Part shown: in pieces, positions 1-5,607 of the stretch | How positions within the stretch are numbered: the stretch's first letter is position 1 | How the letters are laid out: each line of letters starts with the position of its first letter | Assembly (NCBI GenBank): GCA_945947715.1 | Contig: CAMEYZ010000140.1 | Span: 1-5,835, forward strand | Reading direction: 5' to 3' | DNA: 5,835 nucleotides | DNA from: an uncultured Clostridia bacterium | Lineage (GTDB): Bacteria; Bacillota; Clostridia; Oscillospirales; Ruminococcaceae | Made by a program: the position numbers and the translations under genes | The notes under the pieces: model-generated | Seen by the model: only the letters and a program-made list of their open reading frames with translations | Told to the model about the DNA's origin: nothing | Databases searched by the model: none

Positions 1-216
1 GATAAGCTCGGTTCTTCCGGTGAGCTTGACGGTATCCTCGGTCAGCACCACAGGAGAGGGCTCAGCAGGGGTCTCAGCGGAGATTTCCTCGGAAACAGTC
101 TCCGTAATTCCCGCATCGGATGTGCTCTCAGAAGCAGATGAATTGTCGGTACAGCCTGCGAACATTCCGCAGCAGAGTACAGCGCAGAGAGCAGCGCATA
201 TTATCTTAGTTTTCAT
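1..216 (-). CDS. Secreted lipoprotein, N-terminal part only; possible CE2-type SGNH/GDSL esterase
   Basis: Partial gene: the ATG is at 214-216 and the frame stays open through base 1, giving 72 residues. The start is fixed by a GGAGG ribosome binding site at 223-227, 6 nt before the ATG. Residues 1-21 form a lipoprotein signal peptide: basic MKTK, a Cys/Ala/Leu core, then a lipobox-like MFAGC with the lipidated Cys at 22. Phe at -3 is somewhat atypical. Residues 23-59 are a Ser/Thr/Glu/Pro-rich linker, as expected for a protein tethered outside the membrane. The last residues (VKLTGRTELI) resemble the start of the N-terminal beta-sandwich of family 2 carbohydrate esterases, which deacetylate plant polysaccharides; this is recalled family resemblance over about ten residues and the catalytic domain is outside the window. 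The gene lies just after the 5S rRNA terminator and has no obvious promoter. The lipoprotein call is firm, the esterase call tentative. Confidence 0.85.
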   Translation of the reverse strand, partial: MKTKIICAALCAVLCCGMFAGCTDNSSASESTSDAGITETVSEEISAETPAEPSPVVLTEDTVKLTGRTELI

Positions 217-243
217 AAAAATCCTCCATTTTTACCATATTGT

Positions 244-276
244 AAAAAAATCCGCACTTAAAAAAGCGCGGATTTT
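244..276 (-). terminator. Intrinsic terminator of the 5S rRNA gene
   Basis: Read on the minus strand, AATCCGCGC and GTGCGGATT (266-274 and 249-257) form a 9-bp stem with one G-U pair around an 8-nt loop rich in T. A run of T follows at 250-244. Flanking A and T bases (275-276 with 247-248) can lengthen the stem. It starts immediately after the 3' end of the 5S rRNA and ends 16 nt before the ribosome binding site of the lipoprotein gene, so it could also act as an attenuator for that gene. Confidence 0.9.
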
Positions 277-396
277 ATGCAGGCACATTCCTATTTTTCC
301 GAGTCGTCGCCAACTGAGTATTTTCGGCGTATGTGAGCTTAACTGCTGTGTTCGGAATGGGAACAGGTGGAACCTCACAGCCATTTGCACCTACAA
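277..396 (-). rRNA. rrf: 5S ribosomal RNA, complete, stand-alone
   Basis: The minus strand carries the hallmark conserved core of bacterial 5S rRNA, including CCGAACACAGCAGTTAAG (about 355-338), which forms one side of helix III and its flank. Helix I closes the molecule: TGTAGGTGC at 395-387 pairs with GTGCCTGCA at 286-278 over 9 bp with wobbles. GGCTGTGAG near the 5' end pairs with the CTCACATACGCC region (helix II), and the GCCGA...TCGG arm with the intervening GTTGGCGACGA supplies helices IV and V. All domains are present and the length is about 118-120 nt, so it looks functional, not a fragment. No 23S or 16S gene lies next to it; the upstream neighbour is a membrane protein gene. It has its own promoters and terminator. 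End coordinates are within 1-2 nt. Confidence 0.95.
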
Positions 397-401
397 TTAG
401 A

Positions 402-430
402 AGTATACCACATTTTTCACAATATGTCAA
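402..430 (-). promoter_or_regulatory. Sigma-A promoter P2 of the 5S rRNA gene
   Basis: On the minus strand a perfect -35 hexamer TTGACA (430-425) is followed, after exactly 17 bp, by TATACT (407-402), a close match to the -10 consensus. The 5S 5' end is 6-7 nt downstream, so transcription beginning at the A at 397 or 398 would give a leader of only 1-3 nt. This is among the strongest promoter-like sequences in the window, as expected for a stable RNA gene. Confidence 0.85.
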
Positions 431-473
431 TATCGCTCTATGAATTTAACATTTATTTAACAATATGTCAATA
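419..473. repeat. Pair of 14-bp direct repeats holding the two -35 boxes
   Basis: ACAATATGTCAATA occurs identically at 419-432 and 460-473 (plus-strand reading), 41 bp apart. Each copy contains the reverse complement of TTGACA. The pair suggests that a promoter module was duplicated, or that the flank of the -35 box is recognised by a common factor. Both copies lie in the AT-rich gap between the VTT gene and the 5S rRNA gene. Confidence 0.85.
443..471 (-). promoter_or_regulatory. Upstream tandem promoter P1 of the 5S rRNA gene
   Basis: A second perfect TTGACA (471-466, minus strand) is followed at 17 bp by TAAATT (448-443), which matches four of six -10 positions. Its layout copies P2, exactly 41 bp upstream, and it begins 7 bp after the stop codon of the VTT gene. 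Its start site would fall near 436, giving a leader of about 40 nt ahead of the 5S that would need trimming. The weaker -10 makes activity less certain than for P2. Confidence 0.6.
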
Positions 474-478
474 ATATA

Positions 479-1264
479 TTATAATTCACGTGGTCCGGTG
501 CTGTTTGTTTCCTCAGACGAGCTATTTTCGGCGATGAGTCCCTTTTCATCATCATTAGCTTCCGATATCGGAGCAGCCTTTTGGCGATTGTTATAGAGTA
601 TGCCAACTATTCCCAGAACAGCAGTTATAACAAATGCGATGATGCCCATAGTCAGATTGCGGCTCTGGAGCGAGGAGCCTATCATCACCGAGGATATGGT
701 CGCGGGGAATCTTGCGAGAGTGGCCAGTATACAGAATTTTTTCCCGTTTATGGAGGTAAGCGGGATAAAGTATGTCAGAGCGTCCTTGGGGATACCGGGG
801 ATAAGGAACATAATAAATACGATAAGCTCCAGATTTTTCTCGTTGTGAAGAAATTTGAATTTCTCGAACCTGTCCTCGGAGACAAATGCTGAAACAAGGG
901 GCTTTCCGACCTTTTTCACCATTGAATATACAGCAGATGTCCCGATAAGGAAGCCCAGCATGCATAGCACAGTCCCGCCTGCTGTGCCGAAGAGCACTCC
1001 GCCCAGTATCTCCACCGGTCCACCGGGGATAAATGCGATGATAATCTGCGCTACAACCAGCAGCAAAAAGATAACAGGACCAAGAGCGCCTGCCTCCATG
1101 ACCTTGTCCTTAGCCTTTGCAAGTCCGTCCTCAGTGGAGAGCAGCCTGCAATAGGGTATTGCTGCGACGGTCACAGCAGCGGCTATGAGAAGAAATAGCA
1201 CAACCGCTATGATACGAATTTTATCGGTTTTGGTGAGATGTTTTCCTGAGGTCTTATTTTTCAT
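479..1264 (-). CDS. TVP38/TMEM64 family (VTT domain, DedA superfamily) integral membrane protein
   Basis: A 261-residue polytopic membrane protein. Hydrophobic segments lie near residues 17-36, 62-78, 84-112, 146-166, 175-195 and 207-225. Family motifs are clear: FIPGGPVEILGG at 79-90 with the following FG, IPGIPKDALTY at 155-165, and ARFPATISSVMIGSSL at 184-199. Proteins of this superfamily have paired re-entrant helices and are linked to lipid translocation, membrane homeostasis and proton-motive-force-dependent transport; the substrate cannot be told here. The C-terminal tail after 226 is hydrophilic and rich in Ser, Glu and Asn. The chosen ATG (1262-1264) has GGGAG 8 nt upstream; an in-frame ATG at 1297 would add 11 residues but lacks a good ribosome binding site. 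No terminator follows the stop, so its transcript may run into the 5S rRNA gene. Confidence 0.88.
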   Translation of the reverse strand: MKNKTSGKHLTKTDKIRIIAVVLFLLIAAAVTVAAIPYCRLLSTEDGLAKAKDKVMEAGALGPVIFLLLVVAQIIIAFIPGGPVEILGGVLFGTAGGTVLCMLGFLIGTSAVYSMVKKVGKPLVSAFVSEDRFEKFKFLHNEKNLELIVFIMFLIPGIPKDALTYFIPLTSINGKKFCILATLARFPATISSVMIGSSLQSRNLTMGIIAFVITAVLGIVGILYNNRQKAAPISEANDDEKGLIAENSSSEETNSTGPREL

Positions 1265-1327
1265 TTGAGTTTCTCCCTTGTCATTTTTCGTGGTCATTTG
1301 GAAAAGAGGTTTACTTTCCTAATGATA

Positions 1328-1381
1328 ATTATATACAGTAATGTGGATATTTGGTATATCCTTTTGTGAAATAATCGTGAA
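1328..1381 (-). promoter_or_regulatory. Candidate promoter region of the VTT gene with a palindromic site
   Basis: Two alternative promoters can be drawn on the minus strand. One is TTCACG (1381-1376), 17 bp, TATACC (1358-1353). The other has a consensus TATAAT at 1333-1328 with a poor -35, TACCAA (1356-1351), 17 bp upstream. A perfect inverted repeat, GGATAT-5-ATATCC (1345-1361), overlaps the -10 of the first and the -35 of the second, a position where a bound regulator would block or redirect transcription. The preceding unit ends at the terminator at 1405-1440, so a promoter is required here. Which one is used is unclear. Confidence 0.5.
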
Positions 1382-1404
1382 ACATTTTACAGGATAATAT
1401 TTAT

Positions 1405-1440
1405 AAAAAAGCACCGGCTGTTTGGCTGAACAGTCGGCGC
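1405..1440 (-). terminator. Intrinsic terminator of the Cys-rich protein gene
   Basis: On the minus strand CCGACTGTT (1437-1429) and AACAGCCGG (1421-1413) pair around a 7-nt loop. An outer GC/GC pair lies beyond one mismatch, and six T follow at 1410-1405. It begins 28 nt after the stop codon at 1468. Confidence 0.9.
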
Positions 1441-1467
1441 GGTAACTACTATATAATATCTGAAATG

Positions 1468-2280
1468 TCACTGGCTTTCGTCGAAGAACTCATTGTCTGC
1501 TCCGTCCTCGCAGAGAGCAGACCCTTTCTCGTCCTCTTTTTCGCAGGAGCAGAGCTTTTCGTCCACGGGACATGGGAAAAACTGCTCAGTGGGAAAATCA
1601 AGCTTGCTGAATATCTCACAGGGAGACTCGGCGGGAGAGCAGCACTCCTTCCCAGGAATGCAATAATCATAAGAGGGGATTAGCAGTGAAACAGGACGGG
1701 TCAGCTGTATCACTGAAAATAGGCCGATAGTTATGTATATTCCCTTGACAAGGATAGGCTCGCAGCTACTTGCTGTCTTTATCCTTTTGCAGTCGATCTT
1801 GGTCTCGAGGGCAATGGGTGTCACCACACTGACGGTGACCTTAGGCTTGTTGATGACCTTGCAGCAGCAATCGTCCTTGTTGTCTCTGTGTCTGCGTTCG
1901 TCGCTGGAGAAGGTCTTGATATCGCCGTTTGCGCCGTAGAGAATCACTCTCTTGTTCCAGACTGCACTTCCTGTCAGAGGATAGCACTCCTCGGTGCAGC
2001 TGTTTTCGTAGGCGTCCATTTTGATATCAAAGGTGTAGGTGATATCCACCGAGTAGTAGCCGCATTTGAAGGGCACGGGATTAACGGCAATGCATACGCG
2101 GCTGACGTCCACGCAGCGGGTCTTGATTATGTTCATGCACTCGGTCAGGCAGCAGCATGGGTCAAGGCAGACGGGAAGCTCGCTGATGCAGTCTCTTTCA
2201 GAGCAGGTGTCGAAGATGCGCTGGGTCTCGATGCTGACTGCTTCCTTGAAAAAATCGGGACATTTCTTTGAATCGCTCAT
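1468..2280 (-). CDS. Cysteine-rich protein of unknown function (conserved clostridial type)
   Basis: A 270-residue protein with 26 Cys (nearly 10%), including two CCC triplets (42-44, 138-140), a CC pair (213-214) and CSC (244-246). There is no signal peptide and no clear membrane segment, so it is probably made in the cytoplasm or the forespore/mother cell. Alternating hydrophobic patterns such as YYSVDITYTFDI (75-86) and KVTVSVVTP (147-155) suggest a beta-rich fold, possibly two related halves; LFSVIQLTRPVSLLIP (187-202) followed by YDYCIPGKECC is a well-ordered conserved-looking block. It resembles uncharacterised clostridial proteins I recall, but I know no function. Metal binding or a disulfide-linked coat or shell role is only a guess. 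The ATG at 2278-2280 has GGAG 5 nt upstream; the in-frame ATG at 2313 would add 11 residues without a ribosome binding site. It lies alone between two terminators. Confidence 0.85.
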   Translation of the reverse strand: MSDSKKCPDFFKEAVSIETQRIFDTCSERDCISELPVCLDPCCCLTECMNIIKTRCVDVSRVCIAVNPVPFKCGYYSVDITYTFDIKMDAYENSCTEECYPLTGSAVWNKRVILYGANGDIKTFSSDERRHRDNKDDCCCKVINKPKVTVSVVTPIALETKIDCKRIKTASSCEPILVKGIYITIGLFSVIQLTRPVSLLIPSYDYCIPGKECCSPAESPCEIFSKLDFPTEQFFPCPVDEKLCSCEKEDEKGSALCEDGADNEFFDESQ

Positions 2281-2294
2281 AAAAACTCCGTTCT

Positions 2295-2308
2295 TCTGCA
2301 TTTGCAGA
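2295..2308. repeat. Inverted repeat in the leader of the Cys-rich gene
   Basis: TCTGCA-TT-TGCAGA is a perfect 6+6 inverted repeat that ends 5 nt upstream of the GGAG ribosome binding site (2286-2289). It could be an operator or, less likely given the 2-nt loop, an RNA hairpin. The rest of the 2281-2390 gap is AT-rich and must hold the promoter, but I could not find a convincing sigma-A -35/-10 pair; TTGTAT 17 bp before AATAAA (minus strand) is the best weak candidate. Confidence 0.5.
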
Positions 2309-2390
2309 TACATATTGCGCTATATTTACATAAGTGCTGTAATAACATTTTATTCGGAAGTTTTCGGATTGATACAAATTTTTCGTATAA

Positions 2391-2426
2391 AAAGAAAAAA
2401 TCCCCCTTTGACGCGCAAAAGGGGAT
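2391..2426 (-). terminator. Intrinsic terminator of the ABC ATPase-permease operon
   Basis: On the minus strand ATCCCCTTTT (2426-2417) pairs with AAAGGGGGAT (2409-2400), with one mismatch, around GCGCGTC. It is followed by a T-rich run interrupted by one C (2400-2391). It starts 13 nt after the permease stop codon. Confidence 0.9.
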
Positions 2427-2439
2427 AATTTACTGAGTA

Positions 2440-5400
2440 TTATTCCACAGCCTTAAGAGAGGTAGCCATATCTATACTCTTCATTCTGAAATGCATGGTG
2501 ATATTGACCAGCGTTGAGAAGAGAATGGTGATAGCCGCCGCCACAGCAAAGCAGTATCCGGGGATTGTGGGGTTGAACATTACCGAATCTGCTTCGGCAA
2601 AGATGATGACTATCTTAAGCAGGCCGACTCCGCCAGCAAGTCCCAGCAGCATACCTATCAACGTGGAGAAGATGTTCTCACGGAAAATGTAGGAGGATAC
2701 CTCTCCGTCATAGAAGCCTAATACTTTGAGGGTGGCAAGCTCGTGGATACGTTCGTTGACGTTTATCGTCACCAGGTTGAACAGGATAACGAAGGCAAGT
2801 GCACCCGAAAATACGATTATCAGTATGACCACAAGGGTAAGGCTTTCGATAAGGTCACGGAACCGGTCTCCACCGTCTGCGGAGAAGGTAACCGAAAGAA
2901 CTGCATCGTTTTTCAGCATCTGTTCAGAAAATGCATTGTTGTCAAAGCCGTCTGCAAGGTCGATAAGATAGGAATTGGAGGCACTTTCTCCCAGAAGCTC
3001 GTCGCAGGTCTTCTGTGTTATGTAGACGTAATTGTTGGCATAGTTTTCGGTTATTCCCAGAACAGTAAGTCCTCGGCTTCCGTCCTCGACGTTTATGGTA
3101 CCGCCCACCTTTACGCCCAGCACATTGGCAAGCTTTTCATTGATTATTGCTCCGTCCTCGGGGATATACAGCTTAAGTCCCGATTTTCTTTCGCGGAGCT
3201 TGATATAATTGCCGAGCTCATTGATATCCTCAGGAGCGACTATGTAGCAATCGGAAACGGTCTTGCTGTCGGAGGATACCTCCTTGATAGCCTGATATGC
3301 TCCCATGTATGAGTTTACCGTATCATTTCCGTCGATAAGGGCTGTGAGCTCGTCCAGTGTTTCAATGTCTGCATCTGTATCAAATGCAATGGCCGCGTCA
3401 TAGGTGAGTATCCCGCCGAATTGCAGGTCCACGATAGAGGATATGGCGTGCTGCAGGCTAAATCCCGCCACCAGCAGGGAGGTGCAGCCCGCAATGCCCA
3501 GAACGGACATTAAAAATCTGCTCTTGTATCTGAGAAGATTTCTGAATGTGACCTTAAATGTGAAGCTGAGCTTTTTCCAGATGAAGGGCAGTCTTTCCAG
3601 AAATACCCGTCTTCCGCTCTTGGGAGGTCTTGGACGCATGAGCTGTGCAGGCTCTGCAGAAAGCTCTCTTTTGCAGGCAGCATATGCTGAAACGGAGGTG
3701 CATATCACCGAAACTGCAAGGCAGCCTATCAGATAGGTCCATTTGAAGGGAGTTTCTATGTCGGGGAAATCATACAGGGATACGTATGCGTTGAAAATAA
3801 TCCGGGGGAGTATGGGCAGAGAAATGCACACGCCGATAACGCTTCCAAGAATGCTTGCTGCCGCAGCATATATCACATACTGCATGGCAATGCTTCCCTT
3901 TTCAAAGCCCAGCGCTTTGAAGGTGCCTATTTCGGTGCGCTGTTCCTCGACCATTCTTGTCATGGTGCAGACGCAGACAAGTGCGCCTATCAGGATAAAG
4001 AATAGAGGGAATATAAGAGCTACATTGTCCACTCGTTCGCAGTCGTTTGCATACTCAGCATAAGCGCTGAATGCCTCGCCGCGGGTGAGAACGTACCATT
4101 TCCCGTTTTCAATGGCATCATTCAGTTCATTTTCCGATTTTTCAAGCTCTGCATATCCATCGTCAAGCTCAGCTCGTGCATCTTCAAGCTCTGTTTTTGA
4201 ATCCTCCAGCTGTTTTTCGGAGTCTGTCAGCTGAGTTTCGCCCTCTTTAAGTTGTTTTTTTCCGTCGGAAATCTGTAGCTGTGTATCGTTTAAAAGCTCG
4301 GACTGTTCCTGTATCTGCAGAGCGATATGGCTTGTCTGACTTCTGACAAGCTCGTTTGCGGAGGATATCTGTCTGCGCATTTCCTTTTTGCCTGCAGCAT
4401 CTGCGGCAGGGTCGGTGATTATGTATATCGCCAGCATATCCCGCATATTTACGTTAATCTCAAAGGCATCATAAGCGGACTGGATATCCTTCAGATTATT
4501 GACAAGCTCGTCGGGGAGGGTCTGAACATAGCTTTCCAGATATTCCTCCAGAATATCGTCGATATCGAGACAGGTCTGCTGGAGAGTGAGAAAATCCTCC
4601 TGAGCCTTTTCGAGCTGCTTTGCACCGTCCTCGTACTGCTTCTGAGCATTTTCAAGTTCCTTTTTCTTTTCGTCCAGCTCTTTTCTGCCGGTCTCCAGCT
4701 GCTTCACAGCAGAATCATAGGCGTCCTTGCCCGATTTATATTCCTTTTCGGCGTCCTCGAGCTCCTTGCGGGCATCGGAGATATCCTCTTCGGCAGTCTT
4801 TCTGACCTCTTCTCTGCGTATTTCCACTCTTTCGTCGGCTAAGGCTTCAAGGCTTTCCTTGGTGATATCCGCTCTGTCAGAATACTCGTCATGGAAGCAG
4901 TTAAGTCCCGACAGGCTTTCGCCGCAGAGGTAAATGTCGGTGTAGGACTCGTAGGAGAAGCTTTCCTCGGGGATAAGGATATATCCGTTGACCGAGCCGT
5001 TTCCTATCGTGGAGGTGTCGCGACTGTGGGAGATGTACAGCGGAGAATGTACCAGACCAACGATGGTGTACTCGGTCTGCGACAGGATATCCTCGATATC
5101 TGAATCGGAGTCGGCGGAGAGAGTTATCTTTTCGCCTATTTTAAAGGGCTCGCAGCCTGAGGGGGAATAATCCGCCACACATTCATCGGGGCTTTCGGGG
5201 AGACGTCCCTCCATGACCTCAGGGATATTGATATCGCTGTCAGCGCTGTATGAATATGCCGAAACGATGAGATTCTCGGTGTTGCGTGTAATGAAAAGGT
5301 CTGCGGAATAGCCCGCGTAGATGTCCGAAATATCGGGGCTTTCCGACAATGCGGTGACGTCGTCCTCGGAGAAGCCCAGTGTGGAGCGCAGACGAAAATC

Positions 5401-5574
5401 GGCGGTATTATGTCCGCTGACAAATTTGTAAGCGGAGTCCATCATATAGCCGCTGGAAGATTTTATCCCCGAAAAAAATGCGCAGCCTATTGCGATGATA
5501 GCAAGTATCGAAATAAATCTTCCTCTGGTGCGGTGGAGACTGCGCAGAGTATTTTTAAGCTGATTGTTTTTCAT
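2440..5574 (-). CDS. Large FtsX/MacB-like ABC transporter permease with extracellular coiled-coil hairpin
   Basis: A 1044-residue permease of the FtsX/MacB (type VII) ABC group, made of two FtsX modules. Predicted membrane helices lie near 19-39, 517-538, 564-590, 612-634, 687-710, 911-935, 965-991 and 1006-1028, a 4+4 layout. The family's cytoplasmic coupling motifs are visible twice: EEQRTEIGTFKALGF (543-557) and NERIHELATLKVLGF (940-954). The first outer domain (40-516) has a mixed segment to about 235, then two arms of eight exact heptads (271-326 and 434-489) joined by a 107-residue helical tip. The second outer domain is 711-910. Such permeases couple cytoplasmic ATP hydrolysis to outer-domain motion for export, lipoprotein handling or control of wall enzymes; the substrate is unknown. 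The ATG (5572-5574) is the only start after an in-frame stop. Its nearest GAGG is 14 nt away, so coupling to the ATPase gene 33 bp upstream is likely. Confidence 0.93.
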   Translation of the reverse strand: MKNNQLKNTLRSLHRTRGRFISILAIIAIGCAFFSGIKSSSGYMMDSAYKFVSGHNTADFRLRSTLGFSEDDVTALSESPDISDIYAGYSADLFITRNTENLIVSAYSYSADSDINIPEVMEGRLPESPDECVADYSPSGCEPFKIGEKITLSADSDSDIEDILSQTEYTIVGLVHSPLYISHSRDTSTIGNGSVNGYILIPEESFSYESYTDIYLCGESLSGLNCFHDEYSDRADITKESLEALADERVEIRREEVRKTAEEDISDARKELEDAEKEYKSGKDAYDSAVKQLETGRKELDEKKKELENAQKQYEDGAKQLEKAQEDFLTLQQTCLDIDDILEEYLESYVQTLPDELVNNLKDIQSAYDAFEINVNMRDMLAIYIITDPAADAAGKKEMRRQISSANELVRSQTSHIALQIQEQSELLNDTQLQISDGKKQLKEGETQLTDSEKQLEDSKTELEDARAELDDGYAELEKSENELNDAIENGKWYVLTRGEAFSAYAEYANDCERVDNVALIFPLFFILIGALVCVCTMTRMVEEQRTEIGTFKALGFEKGSIAMQYVIYAAAASILGSVIGVCISLPILPRIIFNAYVSLYDFPDIETPFKWTYLIGCLAVSVICTSVSAYAACKRELSAEPAQLMRPRPPKSGRRVFLERLPFIWKKLSFTFKVTFRNLLRYKSRFLMSVLGIAGCTSLLVAGFSLQHAISSIVDLQFGGILTYDAAIAFDTDADIETLDELTALIDGNDTVNSYMGAYQAIKEVSSDSKTVSDCYIVAPEDINELGNYIKLRERKSGLKLYIPEDGAIINEKLANVLGVKVGGTINVEDGSRGLTVLGITENYANNYVYITQKTCDELLGESASNSYLIDLADGFDNNAFSEQMLKNDAVLSVTFSADGGDRFRDLIESLTLVVILIIVFSGALAFVILFNLVTINVNERIHELATLKVLGFYDGEVSSYIFRENIFSTLIGMLLGLAGGVGLLKIVIIFAEADSVMFNPTIPGYCFAVAAAITILFSTLVNITMHFRMKSIDMATSLKAVE
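4108..4275 (-). repeat. Second coiled-coil arm: eight 7-residue (21-bp) coding repeats
   Basis: Residues 434-489 of the permease fall into eight uninterrupted heptads of the form (Q/E)(L/I)x(D/E/K)(G/S/A)xx, for example QLKEGET, QLTDSEK, ELEDARA, ELDDGYA. At DNA level this is a degenerate 21-bp tandem pattern with recurring aagctc/cagctg on the plus strand. It is the returning arm of an antiparallel hairpin. Confidence 0.8.
4597..4764 (-). repeat. First coiled-coil arm: eight 7-residue (21-bp) coding repeats
   Basis: Residues 271-326 of the permease form eight uninterrupted heptads, for example EYKSGKD, QLETGRK, ELENAQK, QYEDGAK, QLEKAQE. The preceding DISDARK (264-270) fits as a ninth. The arm has the same number of heptads as the second arm, as expected if the two pack along their length. 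Confidence 0.8.
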
Positions 5575-5607
5575 AAGTAGATACGTTACCTCGTTATCTC
5601 AGAATAG

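Noticed and set aside
277..396. Possibility that the 5S-like sequence is a riboswitch or a 5S fragment
   Set aside because: All five 5S helices and the conserved CCGAAC core are present with closing helix I, so a full 5S rRNA is the simplest reading.
20..400. Plus-strand open frame of 126 codons covering the left edge
   Set aside because: It runs across the lipoprotein signal region, a terminator and the 5S rRNA, all on the opposite strand, so it cannot be a real gene.
1265..1297. Upstream in-frame ATG that would lengthen the VTT protein by 11 residues
   Set aside because: No ribosome binding site precedes it, whereas the ATG at 1264 has GGGAG at 8 nt; the extra residues are hydrophilic and unlike a membrane-protein start.
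1888..2271. Plus-strand open frame of 127 codons
   Set aside because: Antisense to the Cys-rich gene; the Ala/Val-rich content is explained by reversed TGC and GAC codons of that gene.
2281..2313. Upstream in-frame ATG that would lengthen the Cys-rich protein by 11 residues
   Set aside because: No ribosome binding site there; the ATG at 2280 has GGAG at 5 nt, and the extension would cover that site.
2743..3312. Plus-strand open frame of 189 codons
   Set aside because: It lies wholly antisense to the second half of the permease, with no recognisable motif; the minus-strand frame has clear FtsX features.
4108..4764. Tandem 21-bp periodicity as a possible CRISPR or satellite array
   Set aside because: Repeats are degenerate, contiguous and in phase with codons; they are explained by protein heptads and have no unique spacers.
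4327..4842. Plus-strand open frame of 171 codons that looks like a multi-pass membrane protein
   Set aside because: It is the antisense reading of the permease coiled coil; the Leu/Phe/Val runs come from reading Lys/Glu/Gln codons in reverse, and no ribosome binding site was seen.
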